A DNA stretch of 64,000 nucleotides. Origin: Streptomyces sp. CBMA152 (GTDB taxonomy: Bacteria > Actinomycetota > Actinomycetes > Streptomycetales > Streptomycetaceae). Made by a program: the position numbers and the translations under genes. Of the stretch, positions 30,157 to 37,833 are shown in pieces (positions within the stretch are counted from its first letter, which is position 1; every line of letters begins with the position of its first letter). The notes beneath the pieces are model-generated. The model saw nothing but the letters and a program-made list of their open reading frames with translations, was not told the origin of the DNA and did no database searches. Location: positions 310,001-374,000 of the forward strand of contig NZ_MECJ01000033.1 in the NCBI RefSeq assembly GCF_014596475.1, read 5' to 3'.

Positions 30157-30204
30157 CTACAGGCCCTCGCCGCGGCAGCTAAGGAGAAGCAGCCCGAAAC
30201 GCAT
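30157..30204 (-). CDS. leuL: leucine-rich leader peptide of leuA
   Basis: A 15-codon ORF encoding MRFGLLLLSCRGEGL, with four consecutive Leu codons (CTG CTT CTC CTT), 90 bp upstream of leuA on the same strand. Ribosome stalling at these codons under leucine shortage would alter folding of the downstream leader and raise leuA expression. It is far shorter than normal gene-finding limits. Confidence 0.85.
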   Translation of the reverse strand: MRFGLLLLSCRGEGL

Positions 30205-30242
30205 GATGCGAAGAAGACTAATCGAGTGCCGGCGAGGTGGCA

Positions 30243-30285
30243 GTCCCGTTTCAGTATGCGGGACGTCCCTGGTGACACCAGGGAC
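30243..30285. promoter_or_regulatory. paired dyads in the leuA leader / protease promoter region
   Basis: GTCCCG-N10-CGGGAC (30243-30264) is followed directly by GTCCCTGGT-GAC-ACCAGGGAC (30265-30285). They lie 39 bp upstream of the leader peptide and 92 bp upstream of the divergent protease gene and may bind a regulator of either. Confidence 0.45.
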
Positions 30286-30377
30286 CAAAGCCCCAAAGGG
30301 GATGGACCGCCCTTGTCGGAACCAATCATGGTGGCGAGTAGTGACAGCCCCATGACCCGGTGCCACATTGTCGCGAC

Positions 30378-31439
30378 ATGAACGCGCATACACCCGCCTT
30401 CTGCACCATCGTTCCCCCACACGTCTTCGACCGGCTGCTCCAGGCCGAGGACCCCGCGCTGTCCGAGATCGCCCGCAGGACACTCGTCGCGGACGCGGCC
30501 CAGCGCACCTCCCGCCGGGTCACCACCGTGCTCGGCGCGCCCTCCGTCGCCCCGCCCGAGGGCGCCGCCGCCGACCAGCCGCAGCGCACGATCTGTGACG
30601 CCCGGCACGGCACCGCGCTGCCCGGCCAGACCGTGCGCAGCGAGAGCGACCAGCCGGTCCAGGACGCGACCGTCAACCGCGCCTTCGCCGGGCTCGGCGC
30701 GACCTTCGAGCTGTATCTGAAGGCGTACGGGCGCAACTCCATCGACGGCGGCGGCATGCCGCTGGACGCCACCGTGCACTTCGACAACCAGTACAACAAC
30801 GCCTTCTGGAACGGTACGCAGATGGTGTTCGGGGACGGTGACGGCCGGATCTTCCTGGACTTCACGCTGCCCGTCGACGTCATCGGCCACGAGCTGACCC
30901 ACGGCGTCACCCAGCACACCGCGAACCTGACGTACTTCGGCCAGCCGGGCGCGCTCAACGAGTCGATGTCGGACGTCTTCGGCTCGCTGATCAAGCAGTA
31001 CACGCTCGACCAGGACGCGCAGGACGCCGACTGGCTCATCGGCCAGGGCCTGCTCGCCCCGGCGGTGACGGGGACGGCGCTGCGCTCGATGAAGGCGCCG
31101 GGCACCGCGTACGACGACGACGTCCTCGGCAAGGACCCGCAGCCCGCGACGATGCAGAACTACGTCACCACCGGCCGCGACAACGGCGGCGTCCACATCA
31201 ACTCAGGGATCCCCAACCACGCCTTCTACCTGGTCGCCGAGGCGCTCGGCGGCAAGGCGTGGGAGCGGGCCGGGCAGATCTGGTACGACGTGCTGACCGG
31301 CGGCGAGCTGGGCAAACAGGCCATGTTCGCGGACTTCGCCCGGCTGACGGTGGCGGCCGCGCAGGGCCGGTACGGCGACGGGGAGGAACATCAGGCCGTT
31401 CTCAAGGCCTGGTCCCAGGTCGGCGTGGCTTCCGGCTGA
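30378..31439 (+). CDS. protealysin-like M4 metalloprotease
   Basis: 353-residue zinc endopeptidase of the thermolysin family. HELTH at 171-175 and E195 in LNESMSD are the zinc and catalytic residues, and the late HINSGIPNHAFYL carries the second active-site His. There is no signal peptide. The short propeptide starts with the protealysin-type motif VPPHVFDRLL in place of a long thermolysin pro-region. Protealysin-like enzymes are often paired with an emfourin inhibitor; the next gene, 31 bp downstream, encodes one. Action inside the cell or export by a non-classical route is implied. Confidence 0.92.
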   Translation: MNAHTPAFCTIVPPHVFDRLLQAEDPALSEIARRTLVADAAQRTSRRVTTVLGAPSVAPPEGAAADQPQRTICDARHGTALPGQTVRSESDQPVQDATVNRAFAGLGATFELYLKAYGRNSIDGGGMPLDATVHFDNQYNNAFWNGTQMVFGDGDGRIFLDFTLPVDVIGHELTHGVTQHTANLTYFGQPGALNESMSDVFGSLIKQYTLDQDAQDADWLIGQGLLAPAVTGTALRSMKAPGTAYDDDVLGKDPQPATMQNYVTTGRDNGGVHINSGIPNHAFYLVAEALGGKAWERAGQIWYDVLTGGELGKQAMFADFARLTVAAAQGRYGDGEEHQAVLKAWSQVGVASG

Positions 31440-31470
31440 CGCGGACCCGGAGCACTGCTAGACAGGGACC

Positions 31471-31737
31471 ATGCGAATCCAGGTGACCCGCACAGGAGGT
31501 TTCGCCGGTATCGAGCGCCGGGCCGAGGTGGACACCTCGGGCCGCCCCGATGCCGCCGAGTGGCAGGCCCTGGCCGAGGCGGCGCTCGCCGACGGCCGGG
31601 CCGAGCCGTCCACCGGCGTGCCGGACGGCTTCCACTACGAGATCACCGTCGACGGCCGCACCGTCCACTGCGAGGACCCTCATCTGTCGGAGGCCCAGCG
31701 CACGCTCGTCTCACGGGTCCTTAAAGAGGGTGCGTAG
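31471..31737 (+). CDS. emfourin-type protealysin inhibitor
   Basis: 88 residues. The start MRIQVTRTGGFAGIERR matches the emfourin family, small cytoplasmic proteins that block protealysin-like M4 proteases. It lies 31 bp after the protease gene on the same strand, as in the protealysin-emfourin operon described from Serratia. No signal peptide, no Cys pairs. It probably restrains the protease inside the cell. Confidence 0.85.
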   Translation: MRIQVTRTGGFAGIERRAEVDTSGRPDAAEWQALAEAALADGRAEPSTGVPDGFHYEITVDGRTVHCEDPHLSEAQRTLVSRVLKEGA

Positions 31738-31766
31738 CCGGTCCGCCGGTTGCTTTGATGCGGAGC

Positions 31767-32573
31767 ATGACGACACGCACTTCCCCTCTCGAACTCCTTG
31801 AGCGCTACTACGACTCGGTGCCGCGCGCGTCGGCCCGGGCGGAGGACTTCGGTCCGCTGACCCTCTTCGTACGGGAGGGAGCGGGCTGGCCGTTCTACGC
31901 CCGGCCGACCCTCGACCACCCGGGCCCGGTCTCGGCCGCCGACGTGGACCGGGTCCGGGCGCGCCAGCGGGAGCTGGGGATACCGGAGGCGTTCGAGTGG
32001 GTGGGCGAGGTGAGCCCGGGGCTGCGGGCGGCCGTGGAGGCGACGGGGCTCGCGGTCCATGAGCACCCGCTGATGGTGCTCTCGGCGGACGCGCCGGACG
32101 CGCCGGTCCACCCGCTGGTGCGGATGCTGGGCGCGGACGATCCGCTGCTGCACGCGGCGCTGGTCGTGCCGCATCTGGCGTTCTCCTCGCCCGGTACGGC
32201 GGTGGGTGCGGCGGGGCGCGCGGAGCTCACCGCCGAGATCACCGCGCGGGTCGGCGACGGCCGGGCCGAGCAGGTCGCCCAGCGCATCCGCGACGGCATC
32301 ACCGCCGTGGCGGCGGCTGTCGAGGACGGGCTTCCGCTCTGCTCGGGCATGCATCAGCCGGTGTCCGGTGTCACGGAGATCGTCGGCGTCGGCACGCTCC
32401 CCGCTGCGCGGCGGCGGGGCCTGGGCGAGGCGGTCACGGCGGCGCTGGTCCGCGACGCCCGCGCCCGGGGCGCGTCGACGGTGTTCCTGTCGGCGGGCGA
32501 CGAGGACGTGGCCCGCATCTACGCCCGTCTGGGGTTCGTACGAGTGGCGACTGCGCTGATCGCGGAAGCGTAG
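31767..32573 (+). CDS. GNAT-family N-acetyltransferase
   Basis: 268 residues. The C-terminal GNAT core is clear (about 180-265: SGVTEIVGVGTLPAARRRGLGEAVTAALVRDARARG, then STVFLSAGDEDVARIYARLGF), containing the R-R-x-G-L-G acetyl-CoA motif. The N-terminal 150 residues are a diverged GNAT-like half or a substrate domain. Substrate unknown. ATG 31767 is preferred over ATG 31758. It follows the emfourin gene by 29 bp and may be co-transcribed. Confidence 0.8.
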   Translation: MTTRTSPLELLERYYDSVPRASARAEDFGPLTLFVREGAGWPFYARPTLDHPGPVSAADVDRVRARQRELGIPEAFEWVGEVSPGLRAAVEATGLAVHEHPLMVLSADAPDAPVHPLVRMLGADDPLLHAALVVPHLAFSSPGTAVGAAGRAELTAEITARVGDGRAEQVAQRIRDGITAVAAAVEDGLPLCSGMHQPVSGVTEIVGVGTLPAARRRGLGEAVTAALVRDARARGASTVFLSAGDEDVARIYARLGFVRVATALIAEA

Positions 32574-32871
32574 TTTTTCCCCACCCCGCCCCTTCCCGAA
32601 AGCCCTGGGCGGGCAGCCGGGTTCTTCGCCTGCGGACCGGCGGGGGCTGAGCGCGCAGTTCCCCGCGCCCCTGACTACCTAGGGGCGCGGGGAACTGCGC
32701 GAGCAACCCAGCACGATCCGCAGACAAACGGGGTCCGGGGCGCAGCCCTCCAAGCGGGGTGCAGGGGCCGCAGGCCCCGCGAACGGAGTCCGGGGGCGTA
32801 GCCCCCCGGGAGAACCACCTCCACCCCCACCCACCCCCGGAGGGTCTAGGTGAAGGGGCGGGGTGGGGCCC
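32574..32871. other. repeat-rich intergenic region
   Basis: No gene is seen between the convergent GNAT and era genes. It contains a full palindromic repeat (32653-32700), a second repeat type (GGGGCCGCAGGCCCC near 32763-32780; CGGGGGCGTAGCCCCCCGG near 32790-32810) and a CCACCCCGCCCCTTCCCGAA box (32581-32600) that recurs at 46574 and 55736. Confidence 0.6.
32653..32700. repeat. dispersed palindromic repeat, full inverted copy
   Basis: GCGCAGTTCCCCGCGCCCCT (32653-32672), 8-nt loop, AGGGGCGCGGGGAACTGCGC (32681-32700): a perfect 20-bp stem. Its position between convergent genes suits bidirectional termination. Confidence 0.85.
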
Positions 32872-33813
32872 CTAGAAGCCCAGCTTGCGCAGCTGCTTCG
32901 GGTCGCGCTGCCAGTCCTTCGCTACCTTCACATGCAGGTCCAGGAAGACCGGCGTGCCCAGCAGCGCCTCGATGTGCTTGCGGGACTTCATGCCGACCTC
33001 CTTGAGCCGCTTGCCCTTGGGGCCGATGATGATCCCCTTCTGGCTGGGCCGCTCGATGTACACGTTCGCGTGGATGTCGAGCAGCGGCCGGTCCGCCGGA
33101 CGGTCCTCGCGCGGCAGCATCTCCTCGACGACCACCGCGATCGAGTGCGGCAGCTCGTCCCGTACACCTTCGAGCGCCGCCTCGCGGATCAGCTCGGCCA
33201 CCATGACCTGCTCGGGCTCGTCCGTGAGGTCGCCCTCCGGGTACAGCGGCGGGCCCTCGGGCAGCAGCGGCACGAGCAGGTCCGCCACCAGCTGGACCTG
33301 CTGGTCGCCGACGGCCGAGACCGGCACGATCTGCGCCCACTCGAAGCCCAGCTCCTCGCCGAGCCGCTGCACGGCGATCAGCTGCTCGGCCAGCGCCTTG
33401 GAGTCGACCAGGTCCGTCTTGGTGACGATCGCGATCTTCGGGGTCTTCTTGATCCCCGCGAGCTCCTTGGCGATGAACTTGTCGCCGGGGCCGAGCTTCT
33501 GGTCGGCGGGCAGACAGAAGCCGATCACGTCGACCTCGGCCCACGTCGTCCGCACGACGTCGTTCAGGCGCTCGCCGAGCAGCGTGCGCGGCTTGTGCAG
33601 GCCCGGCGTGTCGACCAGGATCAGCTGGGCGTCGGGGCGGTGCACGATGCCCCGTACCGTGTGCCGCGTCGTCTGCGGACGGTTGGAGGTGATCGCCACC
33701 TTCTGTCCGACCAGAGCGTTCGTGAGGGTGGACTTGCCCGCGTTGGGGCGGCCGACGAAGCAGGCGAAGCCGGCCCGATGGGGGGCGTTGTTCTCAACAG
33801 TACGAGCGCTCAT
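32872..33813 (-). CDS. era: GTPase Era
   Basis: 313 residues; essential GTPase that binds the 3' end of 16S rRNA during 30S assembly. G1 GRPNAGKST, G3 DTPGLHKP, G4 TKTDL, and a C-terminal KH domain with IERPSQKGIIIGPKGKRLKEVG. ATG 33813 (SARTVENN) is chosen as giving the usual N-terminus. It is the backbone gene beside which the WxL-like operon sits. Confidence 0.97.
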   Translation of the reverse strand: MSARTVENNAPHRAGFACFVGRPNAGKSTLTNALVGQKVAITSNRPQTTRHTVRGIVHRPDAQLILVDTPGLHKPRTLLGERLNDVVRTTWAEVDVIGFCLPADQKLGPGDKFIAKELAGIKKTPKIAIVTKTDLVDSKALAEQLIAVQRLGEELGFEWAQIVPVSAVGDQQVQLVADLLVPLLPEGPPLYPEGDLTDEPEQVMVAELIREAALEGVRDELPHSIAVVVEEMLPREDRPADRPLLDIHANVYIERPSQKGIIIGPKGKRLKEVGMKSRKHIEALLGTPVFLDLHVKVAKDWQRDPKQLRKLGF

Positions 33814-33866
33814 GCCGCCCATTCTCCCCGATCCGCACGGCCCCGCCGCACGCGCCCGGCGCGGAC

Positions 33867-34841
33867 TCAGGATCGCCCTGCCCGCGCCCGCCGCAGCCGC
33901 CACCCCACGACCCCCGCCGCGAGCGCCGCGACCAGCGCTCCGACCGCGAGCCACGGCAGCGCGAGGAAGGAGGCGCCGCCCGAGCCGGTGGTGTCCTTGG
34001 CGCTCGCGGTGAGGGAGACATCACCCCAGTCCAGCTGCGGCGAGCCCGACCACGGCTCGCTGAGGCGGACCTTCTGGCCGGGCAGCAGCTCGGCCGGGAT
34101 CCGGGTCAGGGCGCGGCTCAGGAGCGTACGGCCGAACAGGCCCTTCGCCTTCAGCTCGACCTTCGGGTTGAGCGTGACGTTTCCCCTGTTGTGCAGGGTG
34201 TACGAGATGACGCTTCGGCTCGTACCGGTGCCGGGCACCAGGGGGCGGTGCTGGGCGAGCGAGACGTCCTCGACGGCGAGCGCGGGCACCGCCGGGCCGC
34301 TCACCCGCAGATACACCCGCGCCCCGACGGCCTGCTGGACGCCCATGGCGAGCTGCCCCTGCCCGGCCGCGATCTTCTCGTCGAGCGCGACGAGCGCGCC
34401 CGGGTGGTCGCCGGGTTCGGCGTCGGCCGGGACGGTGACGGTGAACGGCACGGTGACCGAGGCGTGCGCGGGGACGGTGACGGACGAGCGGTCCGGCTGC
34501 GTCCAGGCGCCGACGCCGCGCTGGGTCTCGCGCTGGGTCCGCACCGCGAATCCGCCGTCGCGTTCGGTGTTGTACGCGTCGGCCCCGTAGAGCCGGAAGG
34601 TCATGGGCGCGGCGGTCTTGTTGGTGACGGTCACCTGGTCGGCCAGCGTCGTGCCGGGCGCGGCCGAGAGATAGAAGTACGGGCGCTGGGCCGCGATGGG
34701 GGTCCCCCCTGGACGGAGCTTGTCGGAGTCCTTGGGGGAGGAGGCGGGGAAGACGGCCCAGTTGCCGTTGTCGGCGGCCCGCGCGGGCGGGGCGAGCAGC
34801 AGGAGGGCCACGGCGAGGAGGAGTACGTACAGCTTGCGCAC
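33867..34841 (-). CDS. WxLIP/DUF916-like peptidoglycan-binding membrane protein
   Basis: 324 residues. Signal peptide VRKLYVLLLAVALLLLAPPARA (GTG 34841; ATG 34904 would add a long basic lead). Two immunoglobulin-like domains follow: about 25-165 (PYFYLSAAPGTTLADQVTVTNKTAAPM) and 166-280, like the two extracellular domains of WxL-interacting proteins of Firmicutes. A C-terminal transmembrane segment (about 290-312) ends in a basic tail. A 15-residue repeat-derived insert (SPKDSDKLRPGGTPI) lies near residue 35. It is second in an operon with the WxL-like surface protein and is predicted to tether that protein to the cell wall. Confidence 0.78.
   Translation of the reverse strand: MRKLYVLLLAVALLLLAPPARAADNGNWAVFPASSPKDSDKLRPGGTPIAAQRPYFYLSAAPGTTLADQVTVTNKTAAPMTFRLYGADAYNTERDGGFAVRTQRETQRGVGAWTQPDRSSVTVPAHASVTVPFTVTVPADAEPGDHPGALVALDEKIAAGQGQLAMGVQQAVGARVYLRVSGPAVPALAVEDVSLAQHRPLVPGTGTSRSVISYTLHNRGNVTLNPKVELKAKGLFGRTLLSRALTRIPAELLPGQKVRLSEPWSGSPQLDWGDVSLTASAKDTTGSGGASFLALPWLAVGALVAALAAGVVGWRLRRARAGRS
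34697..34740. repeat. in-frame short repeat inside the WxLIP-like gene
   Basis: TGGGGGTCCCCCCTGGACGG...TCCTTGGGGGAG, 44 bp, is a variant of the G-run/C-run intergenic repeats of Streptomyces, here kept in frame near the N-terminus of the mature protein. Confidence 0.65.
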
Positions 34842-34910
34842 GGTCGAGACCCCCGGGGACGGGTGGGCCGGCCGGGTGCGCGCCCGGCCCACGGGTTGAT
34901 GCATGCCGGC

Positions 34911-36233
34911 TCAGGCCAGCGTCAGGGTGAGCACACCCGCGTACGTGCCGGGTGCGGTGTACGCCGGGACGGTCAGCGTGACCTTGGCGTCGACGGTGAA
35001 CTCACCGCCGGTGAGCGCCGCGTTGGGCGTGGTCGCGAGCGTCGCGCCCGCGCTGCCCACGGTGCCCGCCGAGCCCGCCGCGCAGGTCGACGGGGAACCG
35101 GCCTTGGTGGCGCAGGCCGGGGTCCAGCCGAGCTTCGAGGCGTCGATCTTCGCCCCGGCGGGACCGGTGAAGTCGGTGACCTTGCCGGTCAGGGACCAGC
35201 CCGCGGGGCCGCCGCGGAAGTCCTGGACCGTCACCGTCTTCAGCGAGCCGTTGGAGGCGCCGCCCTTGCCGAAGTCGACGGCGTCCATCGAGACGGCGTC
35301 GCCGGCCTGGGTCATGGAGAGCGTGCCCGCCTTGACCGCGGAGCTGAGCTTCTGACTGTTCGGCGGCGTCGGGGTGTTGTCGACGACGGTGTACGCCGCC
35401 GGTCCCGCGCCCTTGTCGGCGCTCCAGCTCGCGCCCTCGTAGGCGACGATGCCGCTGGTCGCCTTGTCGTTGACCGTCAGGGCGGTGGAGAACGCGCCCT
35501 GCGCGTCCGCCGTCACGGTCTTCTTGTCGGCGGTCTCGGCGGCCCCGGCCCGGCCCACGACCGTCACGGTCGCGCCCGCGGTGAACTTGGACCCGGTGAC
35601 GGTGACGCTGTCGCCGGGCTTGCCGGAGGCGGTGCCTACCTGGACGGCCCGCTGGTTGGTCTGGCCGCCTGCTGTCGCGGTGACCGTCTCGGAGACGGGC
35701 GCGGGCGGGTTGGTGACCGTACAGGGGGTGTCCAGCTCCATGATGTAGCTGGTGTGGATGTTGTAGTCACCGGGCGACAGGGTGATCGCGCCGGGTGCGC
35801 TGACGGTGAACGTACCGGTCATGGAGAACGCCGGGAACGCGCCCTTCCCCGGTACCGGGTCGTTCTTCTTGGGTCCGGCGACCGTGACGGCGCCGGTCTG
35901 CGCACCGCCGAGGGCGACCTTTCCGGTGGGGGTCATGATGTCGGCCGGCAGCGCGATGTCGACCGGGTTGCCGGCGGCGGGCTTGGTGACGGTGTACGTC
36001 ACGGTCACCGTGTCGCCGACCTTGGGTGTGGCGTTGTCGACGGTGATCTGGGCGGACGTGGTGCCGTCGATCGGCGGGATGCCCGCGATGGGCGGGGGTA
36101 CGCAGTGTGTGGCGAAGTCGACGGGCGTCGCGGCCAGGGCCTGCGCGGGCGCGACGAGCGCTCCCGTTCCGGCCATGAGCGCCGCGGCCCCCAGTACGGC
36201 GGCCCAGTTGCGCCGTCTTCGTGGTGAAGGCAT
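34911..36233 (-). CDS. WxL-like secreted surface protein
   Basis: 440 residues. Signal peptide with a twin-arginine-like basic start (MPSPRRRRNW...APAQALA). Several beta-sandwich regions rich in Thr, Val and Gly follow, including an Ig-like part with SGKPGDSVTVTGSKFTAGATVTVVG (about 215-240). The C-terminal domain carries a W-x-L motif (GWSLTG, Trp 346) followed by GKVTDFTG, as in WxL domains that bind peptidoglycan non-covalently. The ribosome site is GAGGAGGG. It is followed by a WxLIP-like gene, the usual partner in Firmicutes clusters. Ligand and role are unknown. Confidence 0.75.
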   Translation of the reverse strand: MPSPRRRRNWAAVLGAAALMAGTGALVAPAQALAATPVDFATHCVPPPIAGIPPIDGTTSAQITVDNATPKVGDTVTVTYTVTKPAAGNPVDIALPADIMTPTGKVALGGAQTGAVTVAGPKKNDPVPGKGAFPAFSMTGTFTVSAPGAITLSPGDYNIHTSYIMELDTPCTVTNPPAPVSETVTATAGGQTNQRAVQVGTASGKPGDSVTVTGSKFTAGATVTVVGRAGAAETADKKTVTADAQGAFSTALTVNDKATSGIVAYEGASWSADKGAGPAAYTVVDNTPTPPNSQKLSSAVKAGTLSMTQAGDAVSMDAVDFGKGGASNGSLKTVTVQDFRGGPAGWSLTGKVTDFTGPAGAKIDASKLGWTPACATKAGSPSTCAAGSAGTVGSAGATLATTPNAALTGGEFTVDAKVTLTVPAYTAPGTYAGVLTLTLA

Positions 36234-36339
36234 GACTGCCCTCCTCTGCGGTTGTGGCGCAGCAGCGGCTCGGCTGCGCCGGCAGGGAGCCATTCACGAG
36301 GGGGCGCGAAAAGAAGTCAATGGAATCGAAATCCACCGA

Positions 36340-36354
36340 CTGATGGGCCATCAG
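36340..36354. promoter_or_regulatory. palindromic operator candidate before the WxL-like operon
   Basis: CTGATGG-G-CCATCAG is a perfect 7-bp dyad about 110 bp upstream of the WxL-like gene, directly beside a TTGACA sequence on the same strand (36360-36355), which could be a -35 box. Confidence 0.5.
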
Positions 36355-36456
36355 ATACTGTCAAGATCCGCGTTCCCGCAGGTCAGGAGCGGTAGATCAG
36401 CCTCCGCAACGTCCTCGGAGATCGACCCGCCGCCCCCTGCCCACGACGCGTCCGGC

Positions 36457-36810
36457 TCAGCCCGCCGTGACCGTGCTCCGCAGCTCCCCGTCCGGCCCCG
36501 CCACCAGCACGGGCGTGGCCGCCCCGCCCAGGTCCGCGACCGCCGCCCGGTCCTCGTCCGAGGCACTCGGGGCCTCGGTGACCACGGCCGCCGCCTCCAG
36601 GGACCTGGCCCCGCTGGCCACCGCCATCGCGACGGCGGTCCGCAGCGCGGAGAGCTTCAGCGAGTCCAGCTCGACGGTTCCGGCGACGTACGTACGCCCG
36701 GTCTCGTCCCGTACGGCCGCGCCCTCGGCCACCCCGTTGCGGGCCCGGGCGCTGCGCGCCAGGGTGATGATCTTGCGGTCCTCGGGGTCGAGTTCGGTGC
36801 TCTGAGTCAT
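36457..36810 (-). CDS. cytidine-deaminase-like protein without catalytic motifs
   Basis: 117 residues. The overall pattern (RSARARNGVAEGAAVRDETGRTYVAGTVELDSLKLSALRTAVAMAVASG) follows the cytidine deaminase fold, and homologues next to era are often annotated so. The zinc-binding HAE is absent: the aligned stretch reads VELDSLKLSALR. The PCxxC motif is missing too; the protein contains no Cys or His. It is therefore unlikely to deaminate nucleosides. It may be a structural relative with a binding role. Confidence 0.72.
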   Translation of the reverse strand: MTQSTELDPEDRKIITLARSARARNGVAEGAAVRDETGRTYVAGTVELDSLKLSALRTAVAMAVASGARSLEAAAVVTEAPSASDEDRAAVADLGGAATPVLVAGPDGELRSTVTAG

Positions 36811-36842
36811 GCCCCGAGCATAAGGAGCACGCATCCGGAGAC

Positions 36843-37718
36843 TCAGCCCGCCACCGGGTACATCGAGCCGCGCCGCCCCTGGGGCGAGGTCAGCCACTCC
36901 AGCTTGGCGGCCGTGTCGGTCTCCGGCAGCGGGGTGTGCAGCACGATCGTGAGGTCCGGGCGGGCGGGGATGCGCAGCTGGGTGGACTCCACGAGCAGCG
37001 TGCCCACCACCTCGTGCTGGAACGACTTGCGGACCTGGCCGCCGGGCAGGATGTCGCGCCGCTCCCACAGCTCGGCGAACTCCGGGGAGAGCCGCGTCGC
37101 CTCCTCGATCACCGCCCCGAAGCCCTCGTCGCCGGGCCGCTCCGAAGCGGCCGCCCGGTACTGGGCGACCACGTTCACCGCGAGCTCCTCCCAGCAGGTG
37201 GAGCGGGACCGGTAGACGGGGTCGGTGAAGAACGCGACCAGGCAGTTCTGCACGATCTCCGGCCGCATCCCGAGCACCAGCGCGGCCGCGTCGTTGTACA
37301 TCACCGTGTTCCAGTACGCGTCCATGATGTGCGCGGGGAACGGCATCCAGGCGTCGATCAGCCGTTGCAGGCCCTGACACATGTCGGCGTGGGCCGGATC
37401 GACCTCGGGCGCGGGCGGGTTGAGCCCGGCCAGCACGTACAGAGTGCGGCGCTCGGCGCTGGTCAGCTTGAGGACCTTGCCCACCGAGTCCAGGACCTGC
37501 GGCGAGACCGTGATGTCACGCCCCTGCTCCAGCCACTGGTACCAGGAGACGCCGACCCCGGCGAGGACCGCGACCTCCTCGCGGCGCAGCCCCGGGGTGC
37601 GCCGGCGGGCGCCGCCGTCGGGCAGCCCGGCCTGCGTCGGGCTGATCCTGGCCCGTCGGTTCATCAGGAACTCGCGCAGCTCGGTGCGGCGCGAGGCGTT
37701 GCCGATCGGCGTGGCCAC
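36843..37718 (-). CDS. XRE/MmyB-type helix-turn-helix regulator
   Basis: 291 residues. N-terminal XRE domain with GGARRRTPGLRREEVAVLAGVGVSWYQWLEQG (about 30-62), then the MmyB-like ligand domain (MDAYWNTVMYNDAAALV...RSRSTCWEELAVNVVAQYR). GTG 37718 follows GGGGGAG. It is divergent from a DHA2 exporter with a TGGTGG-TG-CCACCA dyad between them. It is a paralogue, in both sequence type and arrangement, of the pair at 3.2-5.6 kb. Confidence 0.87.
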   Translation of the reverse strand: MATPIGNASRRTELREFLMNRRARISPTQAGLPDGGARRRTPGLRREEVAVLAGVGVSWYQWLEQGRDITVSPQVLDSVGKVLKLTSAERRTLYVLAGLNPPAPEVDPAHADMCQGLQRLIDAWMPFPAHIMDAYWNTVMYNDAAALVLGMRPEIVQNCLVAFFTDPVYRSRSTCWEELAVNVVAQYRAAASERPGDEGFGAVIEEATRLSPEFAELWERRDILPGGQVRKSFQHEVVGTLLVESTQLRIPARPDLTIVLHTPLPETDTAAKLEWLTSPQGRRGSMYPVAG

Positions 37719-37766
37719 GTACGTACTCCCCCTCGTCGACTGCCCGTTGGCGCCACCCGTCCTGCC

Positions 37767-37780
37767 TGGTGGTGCCACCA
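37767..37780. promoter_or_regulatory. palindromic operator candidate
   Basis: TGGTGG-TG-CCACCA between the MmyB-type regulator and its divergent exporter. Its TGGT...ACCA ends recall the CTGGTACCAG sites of the paralogous pair at 4.1 kb. Confidence 0.55.
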
Positions 37781-37833
37781 ACAGGATAAGTTCCCTCTCT
37801 CCACGGGCATTCCCGGGCCGTCAGGCTGTGGCC

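Noticed and set aside
32574..32871. Possible mobile element in the repeat-rich gap after the GNAT gene
   Set aside because: No transposase, no target duplication and no terminal inverted repeats beyond the dispersed palindromes seen elsewhere.
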